Under the pieces are notes generated by a model. That model was not told where the DNA came from. It did not search any database and worked only from the letters and a program-made list of their open reading frames with translations. Shown here piece after piece: positions 1 through 9,860 of a stretch of 64,000 bases of DNA; within the stretch, counting starts at the first letter, position 1, and each line of letters opens with the position of its first letter. Position numbers and translations under genes: made by a program. This DNA is from Pararhizobium qamdonense (GTDB lineage: Bacteria > Pseudomonadota > Alphaproteobacteria > Rhizobiales > Rhizobiaceae): the NCBI RefSeq assembly GCF_029277445.1, contig NZ_CP119566.1, forward strand, positions 2,606,001-2,670,000, given 5' to 3'.

Positions 1-2
1 AT

Positions 3-68
3 ACCGCCCAAAATGCCGGCCTGTTCTGTGGCGGGCGTATTCGCGTCCTTATCGAAAAACTGAGATAG
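3..68 (+). CDS. XdhC-family protein, N-terminal domain (3' end only)
   Basis: Only the last 21 codons are in the window; the gene starts upstream. The readable end (NAGLFCGGRIRVLIEKL, then TAG) matches the CGGRI-type motif that closes the N-terminal XdhC/CoxI domain. XdhC proteins bind molybdenum cofactor and help insert it into xanthine dehydrogenase and related hydroxylases. The next gene starts 5 bp after this stop and carries the second, Rossmann-like XdhC domain. The two domains that form one protein in many bacteria are therefore encoded here by two adjacent genes. The identification rests on a very short stretch plus this context. Confidence 0.6.
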   Translation, partial: TAQNAGLFCGGRIRVLIEKLR

Positions 69-73
69 CGCCG

Positions 74-772
74 ATGTTGCCAGCGCATTTGCACGAGATC
101 AATGCGGCGCGCGATGCACGGCGGGCAATGGTTGTGGTGTCCGACCTCGACACCGGGGAAACCCGGTTGTTGCGCGCGGAGGAGTTGTCCGATCCCGTCT
201 CTGCGTCGGCAGTCGAATCGGCGTTGCGCACGGGAAAAGCAGGTCTTGCTGGGATTGGCGGCCGGTCCGTCTTCATCAATGTCCACCAGCCGCCGCCGCG
301 TATTGTTGCCATAGGCGCAGGTCATATCGCGCAGGCTTTGGCCGGGATGGCCGCGATTGCGGGTTTCGACATGGTGATCATCGATCCGCGCGGCTCCATG
401 ATCTCACCCGCAACATTCGGCACGGCTGCACTTTTTGCAGAACAGCCCGAAGACGTGTTCCAGCGGCGGCCTCTTGATGCTTTCACGGCGCTGGCTGCGG
501 TCGCGCATGATCCGTCGATCGATGACCTGCCTTTGACGAAGGCGCTTGCGGCGCAATGTTTCTATGTCGGCGCGCTCGGCGGCAAGAAGAGCCATGCCAA
601 GCGGATCGAGCGGCTGGCCGGGCTTGGCGTAGACGATGCCGCGATTGCGCGCATTCATGGCCCGATCGGCCTTGATATCCGCGCGGCCAATCCCGCTGAA
701 ATCGCCGTTTCCATTCTCGCCGATATCATCCTTTCGCTCCGGACGCGCAATGTCTCGGCGACGGCTATCTGA
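74..772 (+). CDS. XdhC-family protein, C-terminal Rossmann-like domain
   Basis: This 232-residue protein is the C-terminal half of the XdhC family. A glycine-rich nucleotide-binding turn (IVAIGAGHIAQAL, about residues 76-88) is followed by a segment typical of XdhC_C: VAHDPSIDDLPL, then YVGALGGKKSHAKR (about 165-178) and a GPIGLDI motif. The family delivers molybdopterin cofactor to Mo-hydroxylases in the cytoplasm. It lies 5 bp downstream of a separate N-terminal XdhC gene, so the two products probably act together and are co-transcribed. The ATG at 74 is the first in-frame start after the preceding stop. No Mo-enzyme gene is visible in the window. Confidence 0.85.
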   Translation: MLPAHLHEINAARDARRAMVVVSDLDTGETRLLRAEELSDPVSASAVESALRTGKAGLAGIGGRSVFINVHQPPPRIVAIGAGHIAQALAGMAAIAGFDMVIIDPRGSMISPATFGTAALFAEQPEDVFQRRPLDAFTALAAVAHDPSIDDLPLTKALAAQCFYVGALGGKKSHAKRIERLAGLGVDDAAIARIHGPIGLDIRAANPAEIAVSILADIILSLRTRNVSATAI

Positions 773-835
773 CATTTGGTTTTGACACGCCCGAATGCGG
801 CGTCGCGGTGGCATCCCATTGAAAGGGTGAGGGAC

Positions 836-1153
836 ATGGACAATGTGGCAATCGAAGAGATGTTTTCGGCGCTCGGCCCGGTGACGGTCAAACGCATGTT
901 TGGCGGCAAGGGGATCTATTTCGAGGGCCGGATCCTGGCGCTGGAAGTCGGCGGCGATATCCTGTTGAAGGCAGATGCCGAGAGTACCGGGGCGTTCGAA
1001 GATGCCGGCAGTTCGCAATGGACCTACGACGGCAAGGGCAAGCTTGTGAAGATGCCCTACTGGTCCGTTCCGGAAGAGGCCTTCGATGATCCCGACGACA
1101 TGGCGCGCTGGGTGCGGCTTGCCTATGAGGCAGCGTTGCGGGCTAAGAAATAG
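836..1153 (+). CDS. TfoX N-terminal domain protein
   Basis: This 105-residue protein matches the TfoX N-terminal domain: MFSALGPVTVKRMFGGKGIY near the start, then LKADAES and a conserved YWSVPEE segment. Stand-alone TfoX-N proteins are common in alphaproteobacteria. Full-length TfoX regulates competence in gammaproteobacteria, but the role of the single-domain form is not established. The start at 836 is chosen because a GGGTGAGGG ribosome-binding sequence lies just upstream and homology begins there; a longer frame back to 776 adds non-conserved residues. Its 3' end overlaps the convergent NUDIX gene by 11 bp. Confidence 0.8.
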   Translation: MDNVAIEEMFSALGPVTVKRMFGGKGIYFEGRILALEVGGDILLKADAESTGAFEDAGSSQWTYDGKGKLVKMPYWSVPEEAFDDPDDMARWVRLAYEAALRAKK

Positions 1154-1565
1154 CCTGTTCCCGCAATGCCTTCACCGCATCCTGCGCGAAAACGGAAAGC
1201 GGCTGCGGCAGGGCGTCGAGCGCATACCAGCCGATATCGGAGAGTTTGTCGGGTTCCATCAGCTGTGGCGCGCCGGAGAAATCATCGGTCATGTAGATCA
1301 GCGAAATCCAGTGCTGCCGGTCGGCCTCGATCCGCTGCTCGCTGAGGCAGAGAAAACGGGCGGAATGGATCGTCAGACCGCTCTCTTCTTCGGCCTCGCG
1401 GCGCGCGGCGTCAGCAACCGCTTCCATATGATCGACCTTGCCGCCGACGATGCTCCAATGGCCGGCTTCTGGTGCTTTCAAACGCCTGCAAAGCAAAAGC
1501 TTGCCGTCATTTAAGACGGCAAGCCCTGATCCCACGCCGGGAAAATCGATGCCTGGAACTGCCAT
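1143..1565 (-). CDS. NUDIX hydrolase
   Basis: This 140-residue NUDIX hydrolase carries a complete Nudix box at about residues 41-63, starting GGKVDHMEAV and ending REAEEESGL, which fits Gx5Ex7REUxEExGU. It therefore should bind a divalent metal and hydrolyse a nucleoside-diphosphate-linked substrate; the substrate cannot be told from sequence. The box lies after an N-terminal strand region rich in LLLCRR, as in MutT-like ADP-ribose or (d)NTP pyrophosphatases. It is transcribed convergently with the TfoX-N gene, sharing 11 bp at the 3' ends, and its ATG lies downstream of the helicase stop codon on the same strand, 14 bp away. Confidence 0.9.
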   Translation of the reverse strand: MAVPGIDFPGVGSGLAVLNDGKLLLCRRLKAPEAGHWSIVGGKVDHMEAVADAARREAEEESGLTIHSARFLCLSEQRIEADRQHWISLIYMTDDFSGAPQLMEPDKLSDIGWYALDALPQPLSVFAQDAVKALREQAIS

Positions 1566-1579
1566 GCAAACGGTAAGGC

Positions 1580-3115
<1,536 letters not shown>

Positions 3116-3325
3116 AGGGAAATCTGTTTCCGTTCCGGTTCGGTCGAACTCTGGTCAATCGGCGCATGCGTAAACTGCCGTCGCTGGGGCTCTTAGTCCC
3201 ATAGCCAAGCAAAGTCAAGAAAACCGGTGGTTTGATCGGGAAAAGAACCAAGAATGGACTGCCAACAACAACATAGCTGAAAAACGCCTGCTGTTACGTC
3301 AAGAGCGGCGCCAAGGCCGTCAAGC

Positions 3326-4636
3326 TCAGTTGATGTAGTGGCTAAGCTTGATGCCAGCAGTCAGGAACCGCATAGGATCGACCGCTTCGCCATTCAAACG
3401 GACTTCATAATGCAGGTGCGGGCCCGTGGAGCGGCCGGTGCTGCCGGATCGGGCAATGGGTTCGCCGGTTCTGATCTTGTCGCCGGCATTCACCAGGATC
3501 GTCGAGAGATGCGCGTAGCGGGTGGTGATCCCATTGCCATGGTCGATTTCGACCATGTTGCCGTAACCGCCATTCTTGCCGGCGGTGATCACCGTGCCGG
3601 GTGCGGTCGCAAGGATCCGCGTTCCCGTCGGCGCCCGGAAATCGATGCCGGCATGCAGCGCCAGCCGTCCCAGAAACGGGTCGAGCCGGTTGCCGAAGGT
3701 GGATGTGATGTCGCTGGCCGGCGATGGATTGTTGAACGGCAGCTTTTTCGCCTGGCTGCGGACGCTCTCCAGGCGGCCAAGCGCTGTATCGAGCCCGATC
3801 AGCGAGTTATCGAAGGCCTCGGTCGTTTCTGGCTCCACGAACGGCCCGCCGATGGCGTCGTCGTCTGCGGTCACGGCTGGTGTGACGGCCACCTCGTCTG
3901 CATCAAGCTTGACGCCGGTGCGGGCAAGGATGGTCATGATGGCATCGGTGGCTTCCGAGGCGCCGGCCGTCAGGTTGTCGATACGGGTTTTCTGCTGCTG
4001 TTCAATATCCTTCAGCGACAACGTCACTTTCGAAAACAGCCGGTCGGCGCGGTCCGACATCGCTTCCTGGCCGTTTGACGTGGCTTGGGGCGCATAGGCC
4101 AGCGCCATCTTCTGCTGCGGCGTGTTGCCGCCCATGCCCATCAACCGCTCGATCGCCTTCAGGCCACCGCCGGCATCGGCGCGCTTCTGGCTTTCGACCG
4201 GCGCTGCCTCTGGCTGAATATCCTTTTCGGCAATGCCTGATTCTTCTGCGCGGTCGAGCAATGTGCCAAGACGGCCGTGGCGGGAGGAGAGCGCCATCTG
4301 CTGCTGCAGCAGTTTTTCGACCTTGTCTTCCAACACCTGCTGATCGAGGAGCTGACGGCTGGTGACGCGATCGACCTGCGCGCGCAAGGCGGCGATCCGG
4401 TCTTCATATTCATGCTGCATGCGCGCCTGGCGGGCCATCGTGCCGCCGATCAGGTCGTCGCGCAGTACGAGATAGGAGGTGGCGGCGAGGTAGCCGATCG
4501 AAAATACGGAGACGAAACAGACGGAAACTGCGGCCATCCAGGGGCGGATGGTCATGTGGCGAACCTTGTCGCCGCTGGCCAGAATGATGATGTGCTTTTG
4601 TGCGCGCTTGCCGAAAACCTGGCTTTCCGTAGACAC
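3326..4636 (-). CDS. M23-family cell-wall metallopeptidase
   Basis: This 436-residue inner-membrane-anchored peptidase has one transmembrane segment (about 33-57), a long coiled-coil region with many Gln, Arg and Leu (about 60-230), and a C-terminal LytM/M23 domain. The zinc site is visible as HAGIDF and HLHYEV, with the usual GYGN and ARSGSTGRSTGPHLHYEV surroundings, so it is probably an active peptidoglycan endopeptidase rather than a degenerate EnvC type. The periplasmic coiled coil suggests work in septum or polar growth zones. A GTG at 4636 is preferred to the TTG one codon before it, because GGGGGTGAG is then properly spaced. Confidence 0.9.
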   Translation of the reverse strand: MSTESQVFGKRAQKHIIILASGDKVRHMTIRPWMAAVSVCFVSVFSIGYLAATSYLVLRDDLIGGTMARQARMQHEYEDRIAALRAQVDRVTSRQLLDQQVLEDKVEKLLQQQMALSSRHGRLGTLLDRAEESGIAEKDIQPEAAPVESQKRADAGGGLKAIERLMGMGGNTPQQKMALAYAPQATSNGQEAMSDRADRLFSKVTLSLKDIEQQQKTRIDNLTAGASEATDAIMTILARTGVKLDADEVAVTPAVTADDDAIGGPFVEPETTEAFDNSLIGLDTALGRLESVRSQAKKLPFNNPSPASDITSTFGNRLDPFLGRLALHAGIDFRAPTGTRILATAPGTVITAGKNGGYGNMVEIDHGNGITTRYAHLSTILVNAGDKIRTGEPIARSGSTGRSTGPHLHYEVRLNGEAVDPMRFLTAGIKLSHYIN

Positions 4637-4737
4637 CAACTCACCCCCAATGCGTGCTTACCTGCCCGTCATGATGGGATTGATTAGACACTGTTAAGGT
4701 TAATAAAGCCTTGATCTCAAGCGTTTCGGACGATTTG

Positions 4738-5565
4738 TCAGGTGTTTACCGAGGCCGTCATCGAGCGGTAGAACGACGGGGTCAGGCCGGCTTCGGCGCG
4801 GGCGATATCGTTGAACGGGGCCTTGAGCGGACCGCGAAAATTGGCCCGGACCAGGGCCTGAAATGCGGCGGCCGGGTCCTTCTTCTGGCGCGCGCAGAGA
4901 AACCGGAACCATTTGGCACCAACCGCCACATGGCCCTTTTCGTCCTCGTAGATCACGTCGAGCACCGCAGCACTTTCCAGATCGCCGGCTTCGCGCATCT
5001 TTGCCTGCAGCGCAGGCGTCACGTCGAGGCCGCGCGCCTCAAGGATCAGCGGTACCACCGCCAGCCGCGCCGTCAGGTCGTTGCGCGTGTCATGCGCTGC
5101 CTGCCACAGTCCGTCATGGGCCGGCAGGTCGCCATAATCGGCACCCAGCTCACGCAGGCGATCGCGCACCATGCGGAAATGCTTGGCCTCCTCGAAGGCC
5201 ACCTTCATCCAACCGTCGAAGAACGAGTTCGGCACCGGCTCCGTTGCGAACCGGGCGACGATATCGAGCGCCAGATCGACGGCATTCAGTTCGATATGGG
5301 CGATGGCATGTAAAAGGGCGATCCGGCCTTTGTCGGTCGTGAGCGCCCGCTTCGGCATCTGCCGCGGCGGTATCAATTCGGGCTTTTGCGGCCTTCCGGG
5401 ACGTTCAGGCACGGCCATATCGAGCGGCGAGCGCAGCGACAGGGTGCGCTCGTTCCAGCGGCGGGCTGTCTCCTGGGTCAGCAGCGTCTTGATATCGAGA
5501 TCATCAGCGCGGATGGCGCGGACCGCGCCATCGCGAAGGCTGCGGATTTCCGGCAGGTCCGTCAT
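4738..5565 (-). CDS. DUF455 ferritin-like protein
   Basis: This 275-residue protein matches the DUF455 family, a ferritin-like four-helix fold related in structure to MiaE-type diiron proteins. Candidate metal-ligand helices are visible: HAIAHIELNAVDLALD (about 127-142), FEEAKHFRMVRDRL (about 168-181), and YEDEKGHVAVGAKWFRFL, i.e. repeated E...ExxH patterns. The function of DUF455 is not established. It starts 2 bp after the bcp stop codon, so the two genes form a tight transcriptional pair with bcp first. A link to peroxide or redox chemistry is only suggested by that pairing. Confidence 0.85.
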   Translation of the reverse strand: MTDLPEIRSLRDGAVRAIRADDLDIKTLLTQETARRWNERTLSLRSPLDMAVPERPGRPQKPELIPPRQMPKRALTTDKGRIALLHAIAHIELNAVDLALDIVARFATEPVPNSFFDGWMKVAFEEAKHFRMVRDRLRELGADYGDLPAHDGLWQAAHDTRNDLTARLAVVPLILEARGLDVTPALQAKMREAGDLESAAVLDVIYEDEKGHVAVGAKWFRFLCARQKKDPAAAFQALVRANFRGPLKAPFNDIARAEAGLTPSFYRSMTASVNT

Positions 5566-5567
5566 TG

Positions 5568-6050
5568 TCAGATCGTTCCCCCGGCAAGGCTTTTGGCAGC
5601 TGCCAGCACCTCTTCGGCATGACCGGCGACCTTCACCTTCGGCCAGATGCGCCGGATGACGCCATCGGGACCGATCAGCAGGGTCGTACGCTCAACACCC
5701 ATATATTTGCGGCCATACATGCTCTTTTCCACCCAGACGCCATAGCTGTTGAGGACGGACAAATCCTCGTCCGAAGCAAGAATCACCGACAGATCATACT
5801 TCTTGGCGAACTTGTCGTGCTTCTTCACCGAATCGGGCGACATGCCGATGACCACAGTGCCGGCTTGCGAAAATTCGCTCAGAAGTCCGCTGAACGCGAT
5901 TGATTCGGTGGTGCAGCCGCTGGTGTCATCCTTGGGGTAGAAGAAGAGAACGACCGATTTTCCGTTGAAATCACCGAGGGAAACGGTTCCGCCGCCTTCG
6001 CGGGGCAGGGTAAAATCCGGTGCAATTGCGCCTTCGGTCAGGTTCGCCAT
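5568..6050 (-). CDS. bcp: Peroxiredoxin, Bcp/PrxQ family (one-cysteine form)
   Basis: This 160-residue thiol peroxidase of the Bcp/PrxQ family reduces hydrogen peroxide and organic hydroperoxides. The peroxidatic cysteine is C46 in the segment YPKDDTSGCTTES. In most Bcp proteins a resolving cysteine follows five residues later. Here that position is Ile51, and the protein contains no other cysteine, so it must work by a one-cysteine mechanism with an external thiol. The start at 6050 is chosen for a well-placed AAGGAAT; a longer frame to 6083 has no such site. It lies 2 bp upstream of the DUF455 gene in the same operon. Confidence 0.93.
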   Translation of the reverse strand: MANLTEGAIAPDFTLPREGGGTVSLGDFNGKSVVLFFYPKDDTSGCTTESIAFSGLLSEFSQAGTVVIGMSPDSVKKHDKFAKKYDLSVILASDEDLSVLNSYGVWVEKSMYGRKYMGVERTTLLIGPDGVIRRIWPKVKVAGHAEEVLAAAKSLAGGTI

Positions 6051-6413
6051 GGTTATTCCTTTATTTTGGGGCATGTGCGCCAAACGTTTGTCGCATCAGG
6101 CATATCCAATCGTGACCCGGCCCGTCCAGCGCCGCCGGTCATGGTGGAGGTTTTTTCGCGCACAGGAAGACGGGCTGTAGGGCAGACATCGTTTGCTCCG
6201 GGGTCGTTCTTTAACTACTGTGTCACGCATGCGAATGTCAGGCGGTGCGTGTGTGTGCCGTTGATATGCCAGGGCGATAAAATGATTTGAATCAACCACG
6301 TAATCCGTGATTCGGCATTGCGGAACGCAGCCGTTGATGCCGCGATTGGCATCGCAGCAGATTGGAAATGACCGCATGATTCTTTTTCACACATCCGGAG
6401 GCTGCCGGCGCTG
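6051..6413. other. Intergenic region, no gene seen
   Basis: This 363-bp divergent region separates bcp from the AsmA-like gene and must contain promoters for both directions. Short reading frames here overlap one another and have no recognisable product or ribosome-binding site. A GGAGG at 6398-6402 is the probable ribosome-binding site of the AsmA-like gene. I cannot assign a specific operator. Confidence 0.5.
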
Positions 6414-9400
6414 ATGAATGAAATCCGCGGTGAAAAAGTATCGTTTCGCAAGGAAGACATTGTCGCTCTGCATTCCCTGCCGTCCGCGCAGGCCCATGAC
6501 CCCTGCATCGTTCACGCGCCGAACAAGCGCGGCATCACCCGTCTGATCTTTACCACAACGGTTGTCGTTGCCTCGATCGTGCTTTTGCTGGGCGCAGCAC
6601 TGATTGCGGCCATTGAAGGCGGGGTGCTTGACGGGCCGCTCAATGCAAGGGCACAGGCGGCCCTGAACACGGCGCTTGGCAGCGGCTATCATGCCGAAGT
6701 GGGCAGCACGGTGCTGCGGGTCACGTCTGACGGGGCGCTGGCGCTGAAGGCCCAGAACGTGACGCTGGTGGAGAACGTCTCCAACAAGCGGCTTGTCGGG
6801 ACCAACAGCGTGTTCATCGAACTCAACCCCTTGGCCCTGATGACCGGGCGGATCGCCGTTTCGCGGCTTGAGGCCGAGGGAGCGACGCTGGATCCGGCGC
6901 TGCTTCCACAGGGAAAACCGATCGATCTGACGACGATCCGAATCGCCGATGTCGGCGCGGGTCTGGAGGTCGTCTTCAACCAGATCGACCGTCTCTCGCA
7001 ACTGATTGGCCGCAGCAATACGCAGACGGTGCGCATTGCCGACCTGCGCCTGTCGTTTTCCGGTCTGCGCCAGCGCATCGTTCCCGTCGTGGTGGAGACG
7101 CTGGATTTCCAGCGCACGGCTGACGGTTCCATGCAGATCGACGGTGTGTTTTCTATCGATGGTCAATCCTCGCAACTGCATCTGCGCGCCGATCGTGAGA
7201 GCGGCCGTATCACGACGCTCAACGGCTCAGCCGTGGGGTTACCGCTGTCCGCCTTCCTGCATCGCAACGAAACCCCGACGGAGCTCGCTTTCGGGGTGAC
7301 AAGCAGCGCGGATCTGACGATCAAGGCGACTCGGGCGTCAGAAAACGCGCCTCCGGCGCTGCAATTGAACGGGCGTTCCAATGACGGTGCTTTCGATGCT
7401 GGCGGGTTCACATCGGAACTCAAACCTTCCGAACTTAATGTCAGCTATGATTTTGCGCGCAACCGGATCGAAATCCTGCCGTCGATGGCGCGTGTTGGCC
7501 GCTCAACCTTTCCGTTTACCGGTGCGATTGCCGATCTCGATCCGGCGGCGTTTGCCGGACAGAAGGGCTTTTCGATCGATCTTCTGCTGCAGGCTGCCAG
7601 CTCCTCGCCTATCGATGTTTCCGAGGCGCCGCTGATCTTCGACGCCAAGGCGCAAGGCCGCTATCTGTCGGAAAGTCACCAGCTGGTCTTTGACGAACTG
7701 ACGGTTGCCAGCGGCCTTGGCACAGCTGCCGGTTCGCTGTCGATGACGTTTGGGGAAACCTCGCCGCAGATCAGCTTCGCGCTCTTGACCAGCAGGTTGC
7801 AGTCGGCCGCCGTCAAACAGCTCTGGCCCTGGTGGGTCGGCAAGAACGCACGCCGCTGGGTGGTCAACAACATTTTCGGCGGCACGGTCACGGATGGCAA
7901 GATCGAGGTCTTCCTGCCGATGGGACGTATTACCCGCACCGTCGGGCCGATCGACCTGAATGCCGAGGAATTGAACGTTCAGTTCAACATCACCGACGCA
8001 CGGATCAATCTGGCCGGCGATATCCCGCCGCTGCGGGATGCTGCCGGCGCGTTCACGCTGAAGGGCGAGCGCATGGATGTGGAGATCGAGCGCGGAACCG
8101 CGTATTTCCCGTCGGGGCGCTCCGCCACGTTGACCGGCGGCAACTTTATCATTCCGAGCACTTACCAAAAGCCTTTGATTGCCGAAATGAAGCTCGATGT
8201 GGCCGGGCAGGCGGACGCGATTGCCGAGCTTGTCACCTACCGGCCCATTCTCGCCCTGCAGCGGACCCCTTTCAAGCCGGAGGATTTTTCCGGCGACATG
8301 ACGGCACGCGTCGGCGCCCGTTTTGGTCTGGTCGTTGCCCAGCAACCGCCGCCACCGCAATGGCAGGCCGAAATGCTGCTCAACGGCGTGACGCTCAACA
8401 AACCGATTGCCGGACGCGCGATTTCCGACATCAAGGGAAGCCTTCGGATCGATCCGCAGCAGGCGGTGCTTGACGCGAAAGCCGATATCGACGGCGGACC
8501 GATGGATATCTCGCTTGTCGAACCGGTCGGGGCCAACAGCACCGTCAAGAGAAAGCGTGAGGTGTCCGGAACGCTGGATGACAAGGCACTTGCCAAGCTT
8601 GCTCCGGGCCTTGCCGGTATCGTCAATGGGCCGGTGGCACTGGATATCCTGATCGACGATACCGACCGGCAGACCGTCTCGGCCGATCTCGGCCGGGCGG
8701 CGATCTCGCTTCCATGGATCGGCTGGTCGAAAGGAGCCGGGATTGGCGCCAAGGCCGCGTTTTCGGTCTCCAACGTCGATGACATGACGCATATCGACGA
8801 CCTGAAGCTCACCGGTGACGGTTTTGGCGCGAGCGGCGCACTGGTGCTCGACAAGGCAGGCCTGAGTTCGGGCGCGTTTTCGTCGGTCCAGCTGTCGCGG
8901 GGCGACAATTACGCCGTCAGCATCAAGCGTCAAAAGAGCGGTTTCGGGGTGAGCGTCAATGGCAGTTCGGCCGATATACGCCCGATCATCGAAAGCCTGC
9001 GCAGCCCTTCCAGCGGCGATGACGGTGGTGATGGCAAACGCATCGCCATCAATGCCAATCTCCAGCAGGTCACCGGGTTCCATTCCGAAACCCTTTCCAA
9101 CGTCAATCTGGACTATGCCGCCAGAGGCAAGCAGATCGATGCCGTCGATCTGTCGGCGGTGACGGACAGCGGTCAGGCCGTTGTCGCCAAGCTGACGAAA
9201 AACGGCGCCGACAATTTTTTGGAACTGACCACCGGCGATGCCGGTTCGCTGGTCCGGTTTGCCAATATCTACAACAACATGCGCGGTGGTCTTTTGAACC
9301 TCAAGCTGCGTGATCGCGGCGGCAGTTCGTGGCGCGGCAATATCGATATCCGCAAGTTTTCGCTGGTCAACGAGACACGGCTGCAATCGATCGTCTCGAC

Positions 9401-9809
9401 CCCGACAGGTGCTGACGGCCGAAGCCTGAACCAGGCCGTGAAGAAGGATATCGATGTCAGCTCGGCCCGTTTCGAGCGCGGATCGGCCAATGTGGCGTTG
9501 GACAATGGATCGATCGCCATTGACGGCGGCGTGGTGCGCGGCGTCGATATCGGCGCGACGTTCCAGGGAACGGTGCGTGACCAGAATGGCAATATGGACA
9601 TGACCGGAACCTTCATGCCGGCCTATGGGCTCAACCGGCTGTTCGGCGAACTGCCGATCATCGGCGCCATTCTCGGCAATGGCCGCGACCGCGGCCTGCT
9701 CGGCATCACCTTCAAGCTGGTCGGGCCATTCACCAAGCCGAACCTGACGATCAACCCCCTGTCGATCATCGCGCCCGGCGTGTTCCGCAGCATCTTCGAA
9801 TTCCAATAA
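6414..9809 (+). CDS. AsmA/YhdP-like protein with DUF3971
   Basis: This 1131-residue protein has a cytoplasmic N-terminus, one transmembrane anchor (about 44-67) and a very long periplasmic part dominated by beta-strand repeats. Central sequence such as LWPWWVGKNARRWVVNNIFGG is typical of DUF3971, and the C-terminus (GLNRLFGELPIIGAILGNG, then LVGPFTKPNLTINPLS) is typical of AsmA-like C-terminal domains. This superfamily (AsmA, TamB, YhdP) forms hydrophobic-groove bridges that carry phospholipid between the inner and outer membranes; that role is inferred from the family. GGAGG lies 11 bp before the ATG. It is followed at once by a strong hairpin shared with convergent tyrS. Confidence 0.88.
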   Translation: MNEIRGEKVSFRKEDIVALHSLPSAQAHDPCIVHAPNKRGITRLIFTTTVVVASIVLLLGAALIAAIEGGVLDGPLNARAQAALNTALGSGYHAEVGSTVLRVTSDGALALKAQNVTLVENVSNKRLVGTNSVFIELNPLALMTGRIAVSRLEAEGATLDPALLPQGKPIDLTTIRIADVGAGLEVVFNQIDRLSQLIGRSNTQTVRIADLRLSFSGLRQRIVPVVVETLDFQRTADGSMQIDGVFSIDGQSSQLHLRADRESGRITTLNGSAVGLPLSAFLHRNETPTELAFGVTSSADLTIKATRASENAPPALQLNGRSNDGAFDAGGFTSELKPSELNVSYDFARNRIEILPSMARVGRSTFPFTGAIADLDPAAFAGQKGFSIDLLLQAASSSPIDVSEAPLIFDAKAQGRYLSESHQLVFDELTVASGLGTAAGSLSMTFGETSPQISFALLTSRLQSAAVKQLWPWWVGKNARRWVVNNIFGGTVTDGKIEVFLPMGRITRTVGPIDLNAEELNVQFNITDARINLAGDIPPLRDAAGAFTLKGERMDVEIERGTAYFPSGRSATLTGGNFIIPSTYQKPLIAEMKLDVAGQADAIAELVTYRPILALQRTPFKPEDFSGDMTARVGARFGLVVAQQPPPPQWQAEMLLNGVTLNKPIAGRAISDIKGSLRIDPQQAVLDAKADIDGGPMDISLVEPVGANSTVKRKREVSGTLDDKALAKLAPGLAGIVNGPVALDILIDDTDRQTVSADLGRAAISLPWIGWSKGAGIGAKAAFSVSNVDDMTHIDDLKLTGDGFGASGALVLDKAGLSSGAFSSVQLSRGDNYAVSIKRQKSGFGVSVNGSSADIRPIIESLRSPSSGDDGGDGKRIAINANLQQVTGFHSETLSNVNLDYAARGKQIDAVDLSAVTDSGQAVVAKLTKNGADNFLELTTGDAGSLVRFANIYNNMRGGLLNLKLRDRGGSSWRGNIDIRKFSLVNETRLQSIVSTPTGADGRSLNQAVKKDIDVSSARFERGSANVALDNGSIAIDGGVVRGVDIGATFQGTVRDQNGNMDMTGTFMPAYGLNRLFGELPIIGAILGNGRDRGLLGITFKLVGPFTKPNLTINPLSIIAPGVFRSIFEFQ

Positions 9810-9810
9810 A

Positions 9811-9835
9811 AAACCGGCGGGATCGCCGCCGGTTT
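9811..9835. terminator. Bidirectional intrinsic terminator
   Basis: A perfect 10-bp stem (AAACCGGCGG pairing with CCGCCGGTTT) with a 5-nt loop sits between two convergent genes, directly after the AsmA-like stop codon and 26 bp from the tyrS stop. A- and T-rich ends flank the GC-rich stem, so it can work in both directions. Confidence 0.85.
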
Positions 9836-9860
9836 CATGTCATTCCATGGACTCGAGCGC

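Noticed and set aside
7503..9806. Open reading frame of 767 codons opposite the AsmA-like gene
   Set aside because: It is a shadow of a conserved gene; its composition (Arg, Asp, Gly, Gln) is typical of antisense frames, with no motif and no ribosome-binding site.
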